From: Massilia agrisoli
GTDB lineage: Bacteria; Pseudomonadota; Gammaproteobacteria; Burkholderiales; Burkholderiaceae_D
Direction: 5' to 3'
Length of the DNA: 64,000 bases
Assembly (NCBI RefSeq): GCF_020831365.1
Contig: NZ_JAJHPV010000014.1
Coordinates: forward strand, 62,001 to 126,000
In this document: positions 15,171 through 23,410 of the stretch, piece after piece
How the letters are laid out: each line of letters begins with the position of its first letter
Numbering within the stretch: the stretch's first letter is position 1
The notes under the pieces: model-generated
What the model was told of the DNA's origin: nothing
What the model saw: the letters and a program-made list of their open reading frames with translations, nothing else
Database searches by the model: none
Made by a program: the position numbers and the translations under genes

Positions 15171-18100
15171 ATGCGCCGACTATGGCAATTCCTCACCGAT
15201 AGCCGCGTGCTGGGCATTATCGGACTGGCCGCGCTGGCGGCATTCATGTTCCTTGGCGCCGATACCCTGGAGATCGGCGCAATCTGGGTTGGGGCCGCAG
15301 CGCTCGCGTTGCTGCTCGGCTGGGGCATTTTCTGGGGCGCGCGCTACCAGTACCGCAAGCGCGCGGCGGCAAAACTGGGCGAGAGCATCATGCCGGCCGG
15401 CGAGGAAGCCGCCGCGGCAAAAGTCTCGGCCGGCGCCAGCGAAGTGGCGACCCTGCGCAAGAGCATGTTGGAGGCGATCACCACGATCAAGACGTCGAAA
15501 CTGGGCCTCGTCAGCGGCAGTGCCGCGCTGTACGAACTGCCGTGGTACATGATCATTGGGAACCCGGCAGCAGGCAAAAGCAGCGCTATTGGCCATTCGG
15601 GCCTCCAGTTCCCGATCGCCGGCAGCAAGGCTGTGCGTGGCGTGGCCGGCACCCGGAACTGCGACTGGTTCTTTACCACCGACGGCATCCTGCTCGATAC
15701 CGCGGGCCGCTATTCGGTCGAAGCGGCGGACCGCGCCGAATGGTTCTCCTTCCTCGACCTGCTGAAAAAACACCGCAGCCGCGCGCCGATCAACGGCATC
15801 CTGATCGCCGTCAGCGTGTCCGAGCTCACCGGCGAGCATGCCGAAAAAGCGGCCGACCTCGCGAAAAGCCTGCGTACCCGTGTGCAGGAACTGACCGAGC
15901 GGCTAGGCGTGCACGCGCCGGTATACGTCATCTTCACCAAGGCCGACCTGATAGCGGGCTTCAGCGATTTTTTCCACGATACCGGCCGCACTGAGCGCGA
16001 CCGCGTGTGGGGCGCGACGATCCGCTACAACCGCCGCCGCACGCACCAGGATGTGCTGGGATTCTTCGACGAGCACTTCGACGAGCTGCACGACGGCCTG
16101 AAGGAAATGAGCCTGGCCAGCATGGCCGGCAACCGCACCGCCCCGATGCGCCCCGGCGTGTTTACCTTCCCGCTCGAATTCGCATCGATCAAGAGCCCGC
16201 TGCGCGCCTTCCTCGCCACGCTATTTGAAGAGAATACCTACCAGTTCAAGCCGGTATTCCGCGGGTTTTACTTCACCAGCGCGCTGCAGGAGGGGCAGGT
16301 GCAGAACCTGTCGTCCAAACGCGTCGCCAGCCGTTTCGACCTCGAGCTGCGTGAAGAAAAGGGCGGGGCGCAGGCGGATGAACAATCCGGCTACTTCCTG
16401 CTCGACCTGTTCCGCAAGGTGATCTTCGCCGACAAGGACCTCGTCGCCCGCTACACCAGTCCTTACGCCCAGCGCATCAAGTACGGCGCATTCTTCGCCG
16501 CGACCCTGCTGCTTGGCGGCTCGCTGGCAGCGTGGAGCTGGTCATACATGGGCAATGTCCAGCTGGTGGCCAATGTCCAGGCGGACCTCGACAAGGTGGT
16601 CAAGCTGCAGGACAAGCGCATCGACCTGCAATCGGGCCTCGAAGGCCTCGACATCCTGCAGGACCGCATCACGCAGCTCGAGCAGTACCGCAGCAGCCAG
16701 CCACTGATGCTGTCGTTTGGCCTGTACCAGGGCGATACGCTGGAACGCAAGCTGCGCGACGAATATTTCGCAGGGGTGCGCGCGGTGATGGTTGAACCGG
16801 TCGTCGCAGGCATCGAAGCCCTGCTGACTGAGATGAACGCCAATGCGGCGCAGCTCCAGCCGCAAACGAGTGCCACGCCTGCGGCGGCGCCGGCCAAACC
16901 GGGCCAGCCATACCAGGATGCGTCGCCGACCAACGTGGCCGACGCTTACGGCGCGCTCAAGAGCTACCTGATGTTGGGCGACAAAACGCGTGCCGAGCCA
17001 AGCCACCTGAACGACCAGATGACGCGCTACTGGCGCGGCTGGCTTGAATCCAACCGGGGCACGATGCCGCGCGAGCAGATGATCCGCAGCGCCGAGCGCT
17101 TGATGACTTTCTACCTGGGACAGGTCGAAGACCAGGCCTGGCCACAGGTGACATTGAAACTCGGGCTGCTCGACACCGCGCGCGAGAACCTGCGCCGCGT
17201 GGTGCGCGGCACCCCGGCGCGTGAGCGGGTGTACGCGGACATCAAGGCGCGCGCATCGACCCGCTATCCGTCGGTCACGGTGGCGCGCATCGTGGGCGAG
17301 CCCGACCACCAGCTGCTCAATGGCAGCCATGCGGTCCCGGGTGCTTTCACGCGCGAGGCGTGGGACAAGTTCGTCGCGGGCGCGATCAGGGAGGCATCGA
17401 ACAAGGAACTGCAAAGCACGGACTGGGTGCTCAAGACCGTGTCGCAGAACGACCTGACCCTGGAAGGCAGCCCGGAGCAGATCCAGAAGAACCTGGTCGA
17501 GATGTACAAGAACGAGTATGCCAAAGAGTGGCTCAAATTCGTGCAGGGCGTGACGATCCCCGACCTGAACGGCTTCGATGCCAGCGTGCGCGCGATGAAC
17601 CGGCTTGGCGACCCGCAGAATTCGCCGATCGCCAGGCTGCTCTCGACGATCCACCAGCAGACATCGTGGGACAACCCGGGGGCCGCTGGCCCGATGGCCA
17701 AGGTCGAGAAGGGCGTATTCGCGTGGTTCAAGGAATCTGTGCTGCGCCGCGCACCGAGCGAAGCGCGGACAGTGATCGACCAGTCGGTCGCGGCGGCGCC
17801 GGCGATGGGCCCGGTCGGACGTGAGTTCGCCGGCGTGGCCCGCCTGGTGGGCTTGAAGGAGAAGGACGCATCCCTGATGACCGGCTACCTCGACACCCTG
17901 TCCCGGCTGCGCTCGCGCCTGAACCAGCTGAAAAACCAGGGCGATCCCGGTCCCGGCGCCAGGCAGTTCATGCAGCAGACGCTGGAAGGCACCGGCTCCG
18001 AGCTGTCCGACGGCCTGAAGTTCGTCGACGAGCAGATGCTGGTCGGGATGACCGACACGCAGAAAATGGCCCTGCGTCCGATCCTCGTGCGTCCGTTGAT

Positions 18101-18914
18101 CCAGGTATTCGCCGTCATCGTCGGTCCAAGCGAATCGGAGATCAACAAGACCTGGCAGGTACAGGTGTTCGAGCCGTTCCAGAAGTCGCTGGTGGCCAAA
18201 TACCCGTTCACCCCATCGTCGAAGGTCGAAGCGAGTCCCGCCGAGATTGGCCAGTTCTTTGGCCCCGAGGGTACGGTTGCCAAATTCGTCAACACGTCGA
18301 TGGGGCCATTGATTATCAGGCGCGGCGACGTGCTGGCGCCGCGCACCTGGGCAAACATGGGCATCACCTTGGCGCCGCAAGCGGTTGCTGCATTCCCCGC
18401 ATGGGTCGCGCCGCTGTCGGCAAATGGCGTGGCGGCGTCGAGCGGACCGCAAACCGTTTTCCAGCTGCAGCCGCTGCCGGCGCCGGGCATCACCGAATAC
18501 ACGATCGACATCGACGGCCAGGTACTGCGCTACCGGAACACGCCGCCGGCGTGGACGAACATGGTCCACCCCAGCCCAGCTGGCGCGCCCGGAGTGCGGA
18601 TCACTGCGGTGACGTTCGACGGCCGCACGGTGGAGCTGTTCAACGAAGCAGGGCAGTTCGGCCTGAAACGCATGATCGATGCGGCGAGCCGCAAGCGCAA
18701 GGAAGGCGGCGTGTTCGAACTGCGCTGGGCGAACGGCAACGTGGCGGTAGCGGTCGACCTCAAGATAACCAGCAGCCGCAGTTTCCCCGACGGCGAGACG
18801 GGGTCACCGGGGCGCGGCTTCCATGGCATGCGGTTGCCCGAAACGATCGTCGGCCGGACGATGGAGACAGCCGCGCCGGCGGTGGCCGCCGTATCGGCGG
18901 GAGCGATGCAATGA
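15171..18914 (+). CDS. tssM: T6SS inner membrane protein TssM (IcmF)
   Basis: 1247 residues from the ATG at 15171; an ATG at 15114 is an alternative and neither has a strong ribosome binding site. Two N-terminal membrane helices (about 12-29 and 35-56), a cytoplasmic domain with Walker A GNPAAGKSS (130-138), a third helix at about 438-458, then a long periplasmic IcmF region. TssM spans the envelope and joins TssL to TssJ in the membrane complex. Length and domain order are normal for the family and I see no interruption. The stop overlaps tagF in ATGA fashion, so the genes are coupled. Confidence 0.95.
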   Translation: MRRLWQFLTDSRVLGIIGLAALAAFMFLGADTLEIGAIWVGAAALALLLGWGIFWGARYQYRKRAAAKLGESIMPAGEEAAAAKVSAGASEVATLRKSMLEAITTIKTSKLGLVSGSAALYELPWYMIIGNPAAGKSSAIGHSGLQFPIAGSKAVRGVAGTRNCDWFFTTDGILLDTAGRYSVEAADRAEWFSFLDLLKKHRSRAPINGILIAVSVSELTGEHAEKAADLAKSLRTRVQELTERLGVHAPVYVIFTKADLIAGFSDFFHDTGRTERDRVWGATIRYNRRRTHQDVLGFFDEHFDELHDGLKEMSLASMAGNRTAPMRPGVFTFPLEFASIKSPLRAFLATLFEENTYQFKPVFRGFYFTSALQEGQVQNLSSKRVASRFDLELREEKGGAQADEQSGYFLLDLFRKVIFADKDLVARYTSPYAQRIKYGAFFAATLLLGGSLAAWSWSYMGNVQLVANVQADLDKVVKLQDKRIDLQSGLEGLDILQDRITQLEQYRSSQPLMLSFGLYQGDTLERKLRDEYFAGVRAVMVEPVVAGIEALLTEMNANAAQLQPQTSATPAAAPAKPGQPYQDASPTNVADAYGALKSYLMLGDKTRAEPSHLNDQMTRYWRGWLESNRGTMPREQMIRSAERLMTFYLGQVEDQAWPQVTLKLGLLDTARENLRRVVRGTPARERVYADIKARASTRYPSVTVARIVGEPDHQLLNGSHAVPGAFTREAWDKFVAGAIREASNKELQSTDWVLKTVSQNDLTLEGSPEQIQKNLVEMYKNEYAKEWLKFVQGVTIPDLNGFDASVRAMNRLGDPQNSPIARLLSTIHQQTSWDNPGAAGPMAKVEKGVFAWFKESVLRRAPSEARTVIDQSVAAAPAMGPVGREFAGVARLVGLKEKDASLMTGYLDTLSRLRSRLNQLKNQGDPGPGARQFMQQTLEGTGSELSDGLKFVDEQMLVGMTDTQKMALRPILVRPLIQVFAVIVGPSESEINKTWQVQVFEPFQKSLVAKYPFTPSSKVEASPAEIGQFFGPEGTVAKFVNTSMGPLIIRRGDVLAPRTWANMGITLAPQAVAAFPAWVAPLSANGVAASSGPQTVFQLQPLPAPGITEYTIDIDGQVLRYRNTPPAWTNMVHPSPAGAPGVRITAVTFDGRTVELFNEAGQFGLKRMIDAASRKRKEGGVFELRWANGNVAVAVDLKITSSRSFPDGETGSPGRGFHGMRLPETIVGRTMETAAPAVAAVSAGAMQ

Positions 18915-19882
18915 TGCGCGCGCCGGCGCCCGGCCGGATCGGCTACATCGGCAAAATCCCGACACGCAGCGACTTTATCAAGGCTGCGCAGGACACGCCG
19001 CTGATCGGCGTCCTCGACAACTGGATGGCCCAGGTGATGAGCCAGTTGCCCGCGGACGCCCGCTGGAAAATCAACTACGACGCGCTGGCGCCGGTCAGTT
19101 TCGCCTTCGTCGGACCGCGCCGCAAGCACGCGATAGCCGGCCATCTGGTGGCCAGCAGCGACCAGTCCGGGCGGCGCTTTCCGTTCCTGATGATGCGCAC
19201 CCTCGAAGTGAATGACCCGGCGCAGTTCGTGTCGCGCTGCCCGCTGGTGCTCGAACCCTTGTGGAGCCGCTTGCAACAGCTGGCGCAAGAGGTGATCGGT
19301 TCGGCCGATCCGTCACCGCAGCTGCAGGCTATTCCGGAGACGGTGATCGACCTCGACGAACAAAGCGGTAACGCACTGTCCACCTTTCTGGCTACCGGTA
19401 CGGTCAGTTCGCTGGGCGCGCTGCTGTGCCGCACGGATGTCAAGCAGCTGGTCCTCGGGCTCGGCCTCCTGCTGCAGCCGGTGATGCAAAGCGGTGCGGC
19501 AGACCTGCAGAAAAGCCTGGTCCTGCCGCTGCCCCTCAACGACGACGCACGCTACGCAGTGGCCGCCTTCTGGCTGGAGTTGATCGCGCCCTTCCTCGCC
19601 AGGGCCGATTTCGAGCTGGCGCTGTTCATCACGCAGATTGAATTCAAGCCGGTGCTGGTCGTCGGTTTCAGCGGCGCGGCCGCCAGCACGCTGCACGCGA
19701 TCATCGACCCGCTGATCGCCCGGGAACAGCAGATCAGTTTCGCCGACACCAGCTGGGTCGACGAGCAGGAGGGCGTCGACATCGACGTGCGCGCGCTCGC
19801 CAGCTACCTCGACCAGCCGCAATTGCCGCTCAAGCTCGCACGCCAGCTGTTCCTGCAGACCTTCATCGGAGGCCCAACGTGA
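18911..19882 (+). CDS. tagF: T6SS-associated protein TagF
   Basis: 323 residues. The N terminus GRIGYIGKIPTRSDFIKA is the family signature of TagF (DUF2094, BMA_A0400 family), followed by conserved SDQSGRRFPFLMM. In Pseudomonas and Acinetobacter, TagF acts as a post-translational repressor of T6SS assembly. No ppkA/pppA kinase-phosphatase pair is present in the window, which suggests threonine-phosphorylation-independent control or genes elsewhere. It starts inside the tssM stop and ends inside the start of the OmpA-like gene, so it is part of a tightly coupled operon. Confidence 0.9.
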   Translation: MMRAPAPGRIGYIGKIPTRSDFIKAAQDTPLIGVLDNWMAQVMSQLPADARWKINYDALAPVSFAFVGPRRKHAIAGHLVASSDQSGRRFPFLMMRTLEVNDPAQFVSRCPLVLEPLWSRLQQLAQEVIGSADPSPQLQAIPETVIDLDEQSGNALSTFLATGTVSSLGALLCRTDVKQLVLGLGLLLQPVMQSGAADLQKSLVLPLPLNDDARYAVAAFWLELIAPFLARADFELALFITQIEFKPVLVVGFSGAAASTLHAIIDPLIAREQQISFADTSWVDEQEGVDIDVRALASYLDQPQLPLKLARQLFLQTFIGGPT

Positions 19883-20637
19883 AAAAGCCTATCCTGTTCG
19901 CCGGCGCCTGGCTAGTGGCTGCCGGCTGCCTGGCCTCGCCCGACAACGCGCCGGTGGTCGTCTCGGGAACCGTGGCCGACGAAGCAAGCAAGGCTGGATT
20001 GCTGGCGCGCCTGCGCGAAGTGTATGGCGCCGAGCGTGTGGTCGACCAGGTCGCCGTCGGCATGGTGGCCGCGCCTGCGAACTGGGACAGTTACCTGCAG
20101 CGGCTGATTGGCCCCAACCTTAAAATGATCACGCGCGGCCAGCTCAAGGTCGATGGGAACGCGGTCAGCCTGCGCGGCGACGTCGCCAACGAGGCGCAGC
20201 GGCAGCGCATCGCCAGCGACATCGCGACCAGCCTGAATCCGACCTACACAGTCAACAACGGCCTGCGGGTGGCCGCGTCCGAACAAAGCCTGCTCGACGC
20301 CGCGCTGGCCGACCGCATCATCGAGTTTGAGTCCGGTAAGGCGACGCTGACCGAATCGGGCATGGCGATCCTCGACCAGATGAGCGCCGTGCTGCTCAAG
20401 CTGAAGAACAAGAAGGTTGACGTGATCGGGCACACCGACAACTCCGGCTCGCGCGCCAGCAACCTGTCCTTAAGCCAGGCGCGGGCGGAGGCGGTGAAAG
20501 CCTATCTCGTCACGAAGGGGATCGACGCCGAATCGATCGCGGTCTCGGGCGAAGGCCCTGACCGGCCGGTAGCAGATAACCGCGCCCCTGATGGGCGCGC
20601 CCGCAACCGCCGCATTGAATTCAAGGTCGCCCAGTAA
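19879..20637 (+). CDS. OmpA-family peptidoglycan-binding lipoprotein of the T6SS
   Basis: 252 residues from a GTG start preceded by GGAGG and overlapping the tagF stop (GTGA). Signal peptide with lipobox-like VAAGC (Cys17), a BON-like region at about 35-125 (LLARLREVYGAERV, VSLRGDVANEAQRQRIASD), and a C-terminal OmpA domain with GHTDNSGS, RAEAVKAYL and NRRIEFK that binds peptidoglycan. Such TagL/TagN-type proteins anchor the T6SS membrane complex to the cell wall when TssL lacks this domain, as is the case here. Last gene of the rightward tagX-tssM-tagF unit; it converges on tssL with an 11-base gap. Confidence 0.9.
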   Translation: MKKPILFAGAWLVAAGCLASPDNAPVVVSGTVADEASKAGLLARLREVYGAERVVDQVAVGMVAAPANWDSYLQRLIGPNLKMITRGQLKVDGNAVSLRGDVANEAQRQRIASDIATSLNPTYTVNNGLRVAASEQSLLDAALADRIIEFESGKATLTESGMAILDQMSAVLLKLKNKKVDVIGHTDNSGSRASNLSLSQARAEAVKAYLVTKGIDAESIAVSGEGPDRPVADNRAPDGRARNRRIEFKVAQ

Positions 20638-20648
20638 GGTGCCAACTG

Positions 20649-21410
20649 TCAAGGCAGCGTGATCGTGACATTGGCGGCGCGCGGCGGCAGCTTTACCAGG
20701 TCGTTGTAGGCGGCCATGGCCTTGTCGGTGTCGCTGCCGAGCATGGCATTGAAACCGAGGTAGGCCCCAAGCCCGGCGAGGGCGAACACCGACGTCAGTA
20801 CCCACAGCGACAAGTCGGTACGCAGCTTGTTGGCAATCTGGTCCGGGCGGTCGGCGTGCGGTGCGAAGCCGCGGCTCTTGCCGCGCATGCGGGCGATCTC
20901 GTCTCCCAGCCGCGAGCACAAATAGTTCAGCTTGTCAGGAGCGTCGAGCGCGTACCTGCCCTGGAATCCCAGCAGCAGGCACATGTGGAAGACTTCCAGC
21001 GACTGCAGGTGCACGATGCCGCGGGTACGCAGTTCCTCCAGCTTTTGGAAAAAATGCTCGCCGGCGAGCTGGTCGCCAAACAGCCTGAGCTGCAGCGGCC
21101 GGGTTTCCCAGGCTTCGCGGATGTCGTACTGCGACCGCAGGATGATCTCGTCGACCGCGGCGCAGTACGCATATTTCGCCGCCTCGATATCCTCCGGCGG
21201 AACGCCGATCTGCTTGGCGCGCCGGTCCACCTCGCCGAGGAACTGGGTGATGTGGTCGACGAATCCTGCCTTGTCGTGCGGGCCGCTACCGTTCTTCAGC
21301 AGGAACAGCGCATAAAAGCCTTCGTACATCAGGTCGACCAGCGTGCGCGGGCCGGCGGCATCGGCGCGGGCCGGTTCACGCGCCGCGCGCCGTTCCACAT
21401 GCGGCGTCAT
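20649..21410 (-). CDS. tssL: T6SS inner membrane protein TssL (DotU/IcmH)
   Basis: 253 residues. The cytoplasmic DotU domain contains LVDLMYEGFYALFLLKNG, YAYCAAVDEIIL and HMCLLLGFQGRY; one C-terminal membrane helix (about 203-222) and a short periplasmic tail follow. There is no fused OmpA domain, which the separate OmpA-like lipoprotein likely replaces. It is the second gene of a leftward unit behind tssJ. In most T6SS loci tssK lies between tssJ and tssL; here only 89 non-coding bases separate them. Confidence 0.94.
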   Translation of the reverse strand: MTPHVERRAAREPARADAAGPRTLVDLMYEGFYALFLLKNGSGPHDKAGFVDHITQFLGEVDRRAKQIGVPPEDIEAAKYAYCAAVDEIILRSQYDIREAWETRPLQLRLFGDQLAGEHFFQKLEELRTRGIVHLQSLEVFHMCLLLGFQGRYALDAPDKLNYLCSRLGDEIARMRGKSRGFAPHADRPDQIANKLRTDLSLWVLTSVFALAGLGAYLGFNAMLGSDTDKAMAAYNDLVKLPPRAANVTITLP

Positions 21411-21499
21411 GCGGTCACCTGTGTCATCGGGTTCGATTCCATGATTGCCTCATTCTGCGAGTGAACTCAGGATCTAGCTTGCAGGAAATGTTGTGCGGC

Positions 21500-22066
21500 T
21501 TATTGACAGGGCACAGGGGAGTGCAGCTTTGCCGCCGTTCCGACCGCGCTGGCGCCGGCGCCGCTGCTGAGCGCGCAGCCGTGGACGCCGACCGTGATGC
21601 CGTTTTGCGCGGCATCGGCGGCCGCGTAAGCCAGCCGCCAGCGTTGCGGCGCGGGCGAGTGGAACAGCGCAACCACGCCGACGAAATACGCCTCGCGGCT
21701 GACCTTCTCGACCGCCTCGTAGCGCTGTCCAGGCACCAGCATGACTTCCTTGACATCCACCAGGTCTGCGCCGAACGCGTCCTTTTCCTTCTGCGGACTG
21801 AGGAAGGCGTCGTAGGGCGCCTGCTCGAATGCCGCTTGCTGGCGCAGCTTGTAGATGCGCGCAACCACCGCCAGCGGCCTGCCTTGCGCATCGACGTTCA
21901 AGCTGCTGGCCGCATGCAGCCGGATCGGGACGTTACGCGCGGGCTTGAGCGCATCGGCAAGCTCGGGTGGCTTGCGCAATCCAATCGTCTCCAGTGCCGA
22001 GCCTCCGGCACATCCGGCCAGCACAAAACCGGCAAATAGCATGGGGAGCAGGCAGGTCTTCGCCAT
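21500..22066 (-). CDS. tssJ: T6SS outer membrane lipoprotein TssJ
   Basis: 188 residues from the ATG ending at 22066, placed 5 bases after AAGGA; an ATG at 22072 overlaps that site. Lipobox VLAGC with Cys19. The TssJ fold is indicated by VPIRLHAASSLNVDAQGRPL and the LVPGQRYEAVEKVSREAYFVGVVALF segment. TssJ anchors the periplasmic end of TssM to the outer membrane. It diverges from the TPR lipoprotein gene across a 190-base spacer that must hold promoters for both directions. Complete and undamaged. Confidence 0.92.
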   Translation of the reverse strand: MAKTCLLPMLFAGFVLAGCAGGSALETIGLRKPPELADALKPARNVPIRLHAASSLNVDAQGRPLAVVARIYKLRQQAAFEQAPYDAFLSPQKEKDAFGADLVDVKEVMLVPGQRYEAVEKVSREAYFVGVVALFHSPAPQRWRLAYAAADAAQNGITVGVHGCALSSGAGASAVGTAAKLHSPVPCQ

Positions 22067-22200
22067 GGTCATCCTTCAAATGTTGAGAAACCGAAACGCC
22101 TATTTAAAGCCAAGCGCATCGCCCACCCGTGACCTTACGCAACTTCGCCCGACATTTTGTTATGCAATCGCGAAACCAGCTTCTATTGACTCTTCGCAAT

Positions 22201-22228
22201 TTGCTGGATTTCCGCTGTCCAATAATAG
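22201..22228 (+). promoter_or_regulatory. Candidate sigma-70 promoter of the T6SS sheath/tube unit
   Basis: TTGCTG at 22201-22206 and TAATAG at 22223-22228 with a 16-base spacer, 30 bases ahead of the first start codon. I saw no convincing sigma-54 promoter (GG-N10-GC) in this spacer, though only by eye. Confidence 0.4.
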
Positions 22229-22258
22229 CGGCTGGACAAACGGTACTGGAGAGCAAGC

Positions 22259-22843
22259 ATGTTGAAACGACTGATTCCCGGCCTTGCAGTTGTCGCCTTG
22301 TTGTCGGCCTGCGCCACCACCGAACCCTCGTCGGCGGCCAGGTCGCACGGCTCCGTCGCAGACGCGGTCGCTTCTGCGAACGCTGCCGCCAAAGCCGGGC
22401 AGAACGACAAGGCTATCGCGATCCTGCAGGGCGCCGCCCAGGCCCATCCGGCCGACAAGACCCCATGGGTCCGCATGGCGCAGATCCGTTACGATGCCGA
22501 CGACTACGGCCAGGCGATCGTGCTTGCCCAACAGGCGCTGCAGCGCGACGCCGACGACACCCTGGCGCACAGCATTACCGCGGTCAGCGGCTTGCGCGTG
22601 GCCAGCAAGGCGCTGGCAGAAATGACTCGCAAGAACAATTTGAGTGGAACGATCCGCTCCGAAGCCCAGGATCTCGCCAAGCTGTTGCGCGCTGCGCTCG
22701 GGGAAGAGGTGCTGGTGCCAGGCGGCCAGAAGGGACGCTCCGCTGCCGCCGCTCCGCAAAAGAGGCCGCCACAAACTCCCGTAACTTCCTCCTCCGCACA
22801 AAAGAAGACTTCGAGCGACGACCCGTTCGAAGGCCTGAAGTAG
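22259..22843 (+). CDS. TPR-containing lipoprotein at the head of the T6SS sheath operon
   Basis: 194 residues with GGAGAGC before the start. Lipoprotein signal ending LLSAC (Cys18), then TPR-like helical repeats (NAAAKAGQNDKAIAILQGAA, QIRYDADDYGQAIVLAQQAL) to about residue 135, and a low-complexity Ser/Lys/Pro-rich tail ending DDPFEGLK. It is predicted to be periplasmic and outer-membrane anchored. It does not match any of the 13 core Tss proteins; comparable accessory lipoproteins occur in some T6SS loci. The role is unknown, probably in the envelope part of the machine, judging by place and localisation. Confidence 0.8.
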   Translation: MLKRLIPGLAVVALLSACATTEPSSAARSHGSVADAVASANAAAKAGQNDKAIAILQGAAQAHPADKTPWVRMAQIRYDADDYGQAIVLAQQALQRDADDTLAHSITAVSGLRVASKALAEMTRKNNLSGTIRSEAQDLAKLLRAALGEEVLVPGGQKGRSAAAAPQKRPPQTPVTSSSAQKKTSSDDPFEGLK

Positions 22844-22853
22844 TTCCACGCCG

Positions 22854-22873
22854 GGCCGGCCGAAGTGCCGGCC
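22854..22873. other. Intercistronic hairpin before tssB
   Basis: GGCCGGC-cgaagt-GCCGGCC, a perfect 7-base stem in the 57-base gap between the TPR lipoprotein gene and tssB. There is no T run, so it is more likely an RNA processing or stability element than a terminator. Confidence 0.45.
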
Positions 22874-22900
22874 ACTTTCCAGCCACCCCTCGGAGTTGTC

Positions 22901-23410
22901 ATGGCCAAAAATGATAGTGTGCAGAAGCGTCTGCAAAAAGTGCGCGCGCCCCGCGTGCAGATGACCTACGACGTCGAAGTCGGCGACGCCATCGAAAACA
23001 AGGAGCTGCCGTTCGTCACTGGCGTGCTGGGTGACTTCGGCAACAATCCCGATGTCGAGAGAAAGCGCCTGAAGGACCGCAACTTCGTCAACGTCGACGC
23101 CAGCAACTTCGACGAAGTGCTGGGCGGCGTGGCCCCGGTCGCCCAGTTCCGCGTGCCGAACCAGCTGAGCGGGGAGGGCGGCGAGTTCGCCGTCAAGCTC
23201 CAGTTCCGCGAGATGGCCGACTTCCGTCCTGAATCCGTCGTCCAGCAGGTTGCTCCGCTAAAGGGCTTGCTTGAAGCGCGCACCAAGCTTGCCGACCTGC
23301 GCAACAAGCTCGCCGGCAATGACAAGCTGGAAGACATCCTCAGCGATGTGCTTAGCAATACCGAGAAACTCGACGGCCTGCGCAAGGCAAAACCTGCGGA
23401 GGGCAAATAA
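22901..23410 (+). CDS. tssB: T6SS sheath small subunit TssB (VipA)
   Basis: 169 residues from the ATG at 22901 (MAKNDSVQKRLQKVRAPRVQ). Conserved TssB elements: VQMTYDVEVGDAIENKELPF, VLGDFGNN and the FVNVDASNFDEVL segment, with a helical C terminus. It polymerises with TssC into the contractile sheath that ClpV disassembles. The stop overlaps the tssC start (TAATG), giving 1:1 translational coupling. Length is normal for the family. Confidence 0.96.
   Translation: MAKNDSVQKRLQKVRAPRVQMTYDVEVGDAIENKELPFVTGVLGDFGNNPDVERKRLKDRNFVNVDASNFDEVLGGVAPVAQFRVPNQLSGEGGEFAVKLQFREMADFRPESVVQQVAPLKGLLEARTKLADLRNKLAGNDKLEDILSDVLSNTEKLDGLRKAKPAEGK

Noticed and set aside
21411-21499. Remnant of tssK between tssJ and tssL
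   Set aside because: I read all frames of these 89 bases for TssK-like sequence and saw nothing recognisable; the frame at 21424-21891 on the minus strand is a shadow of tssJ.
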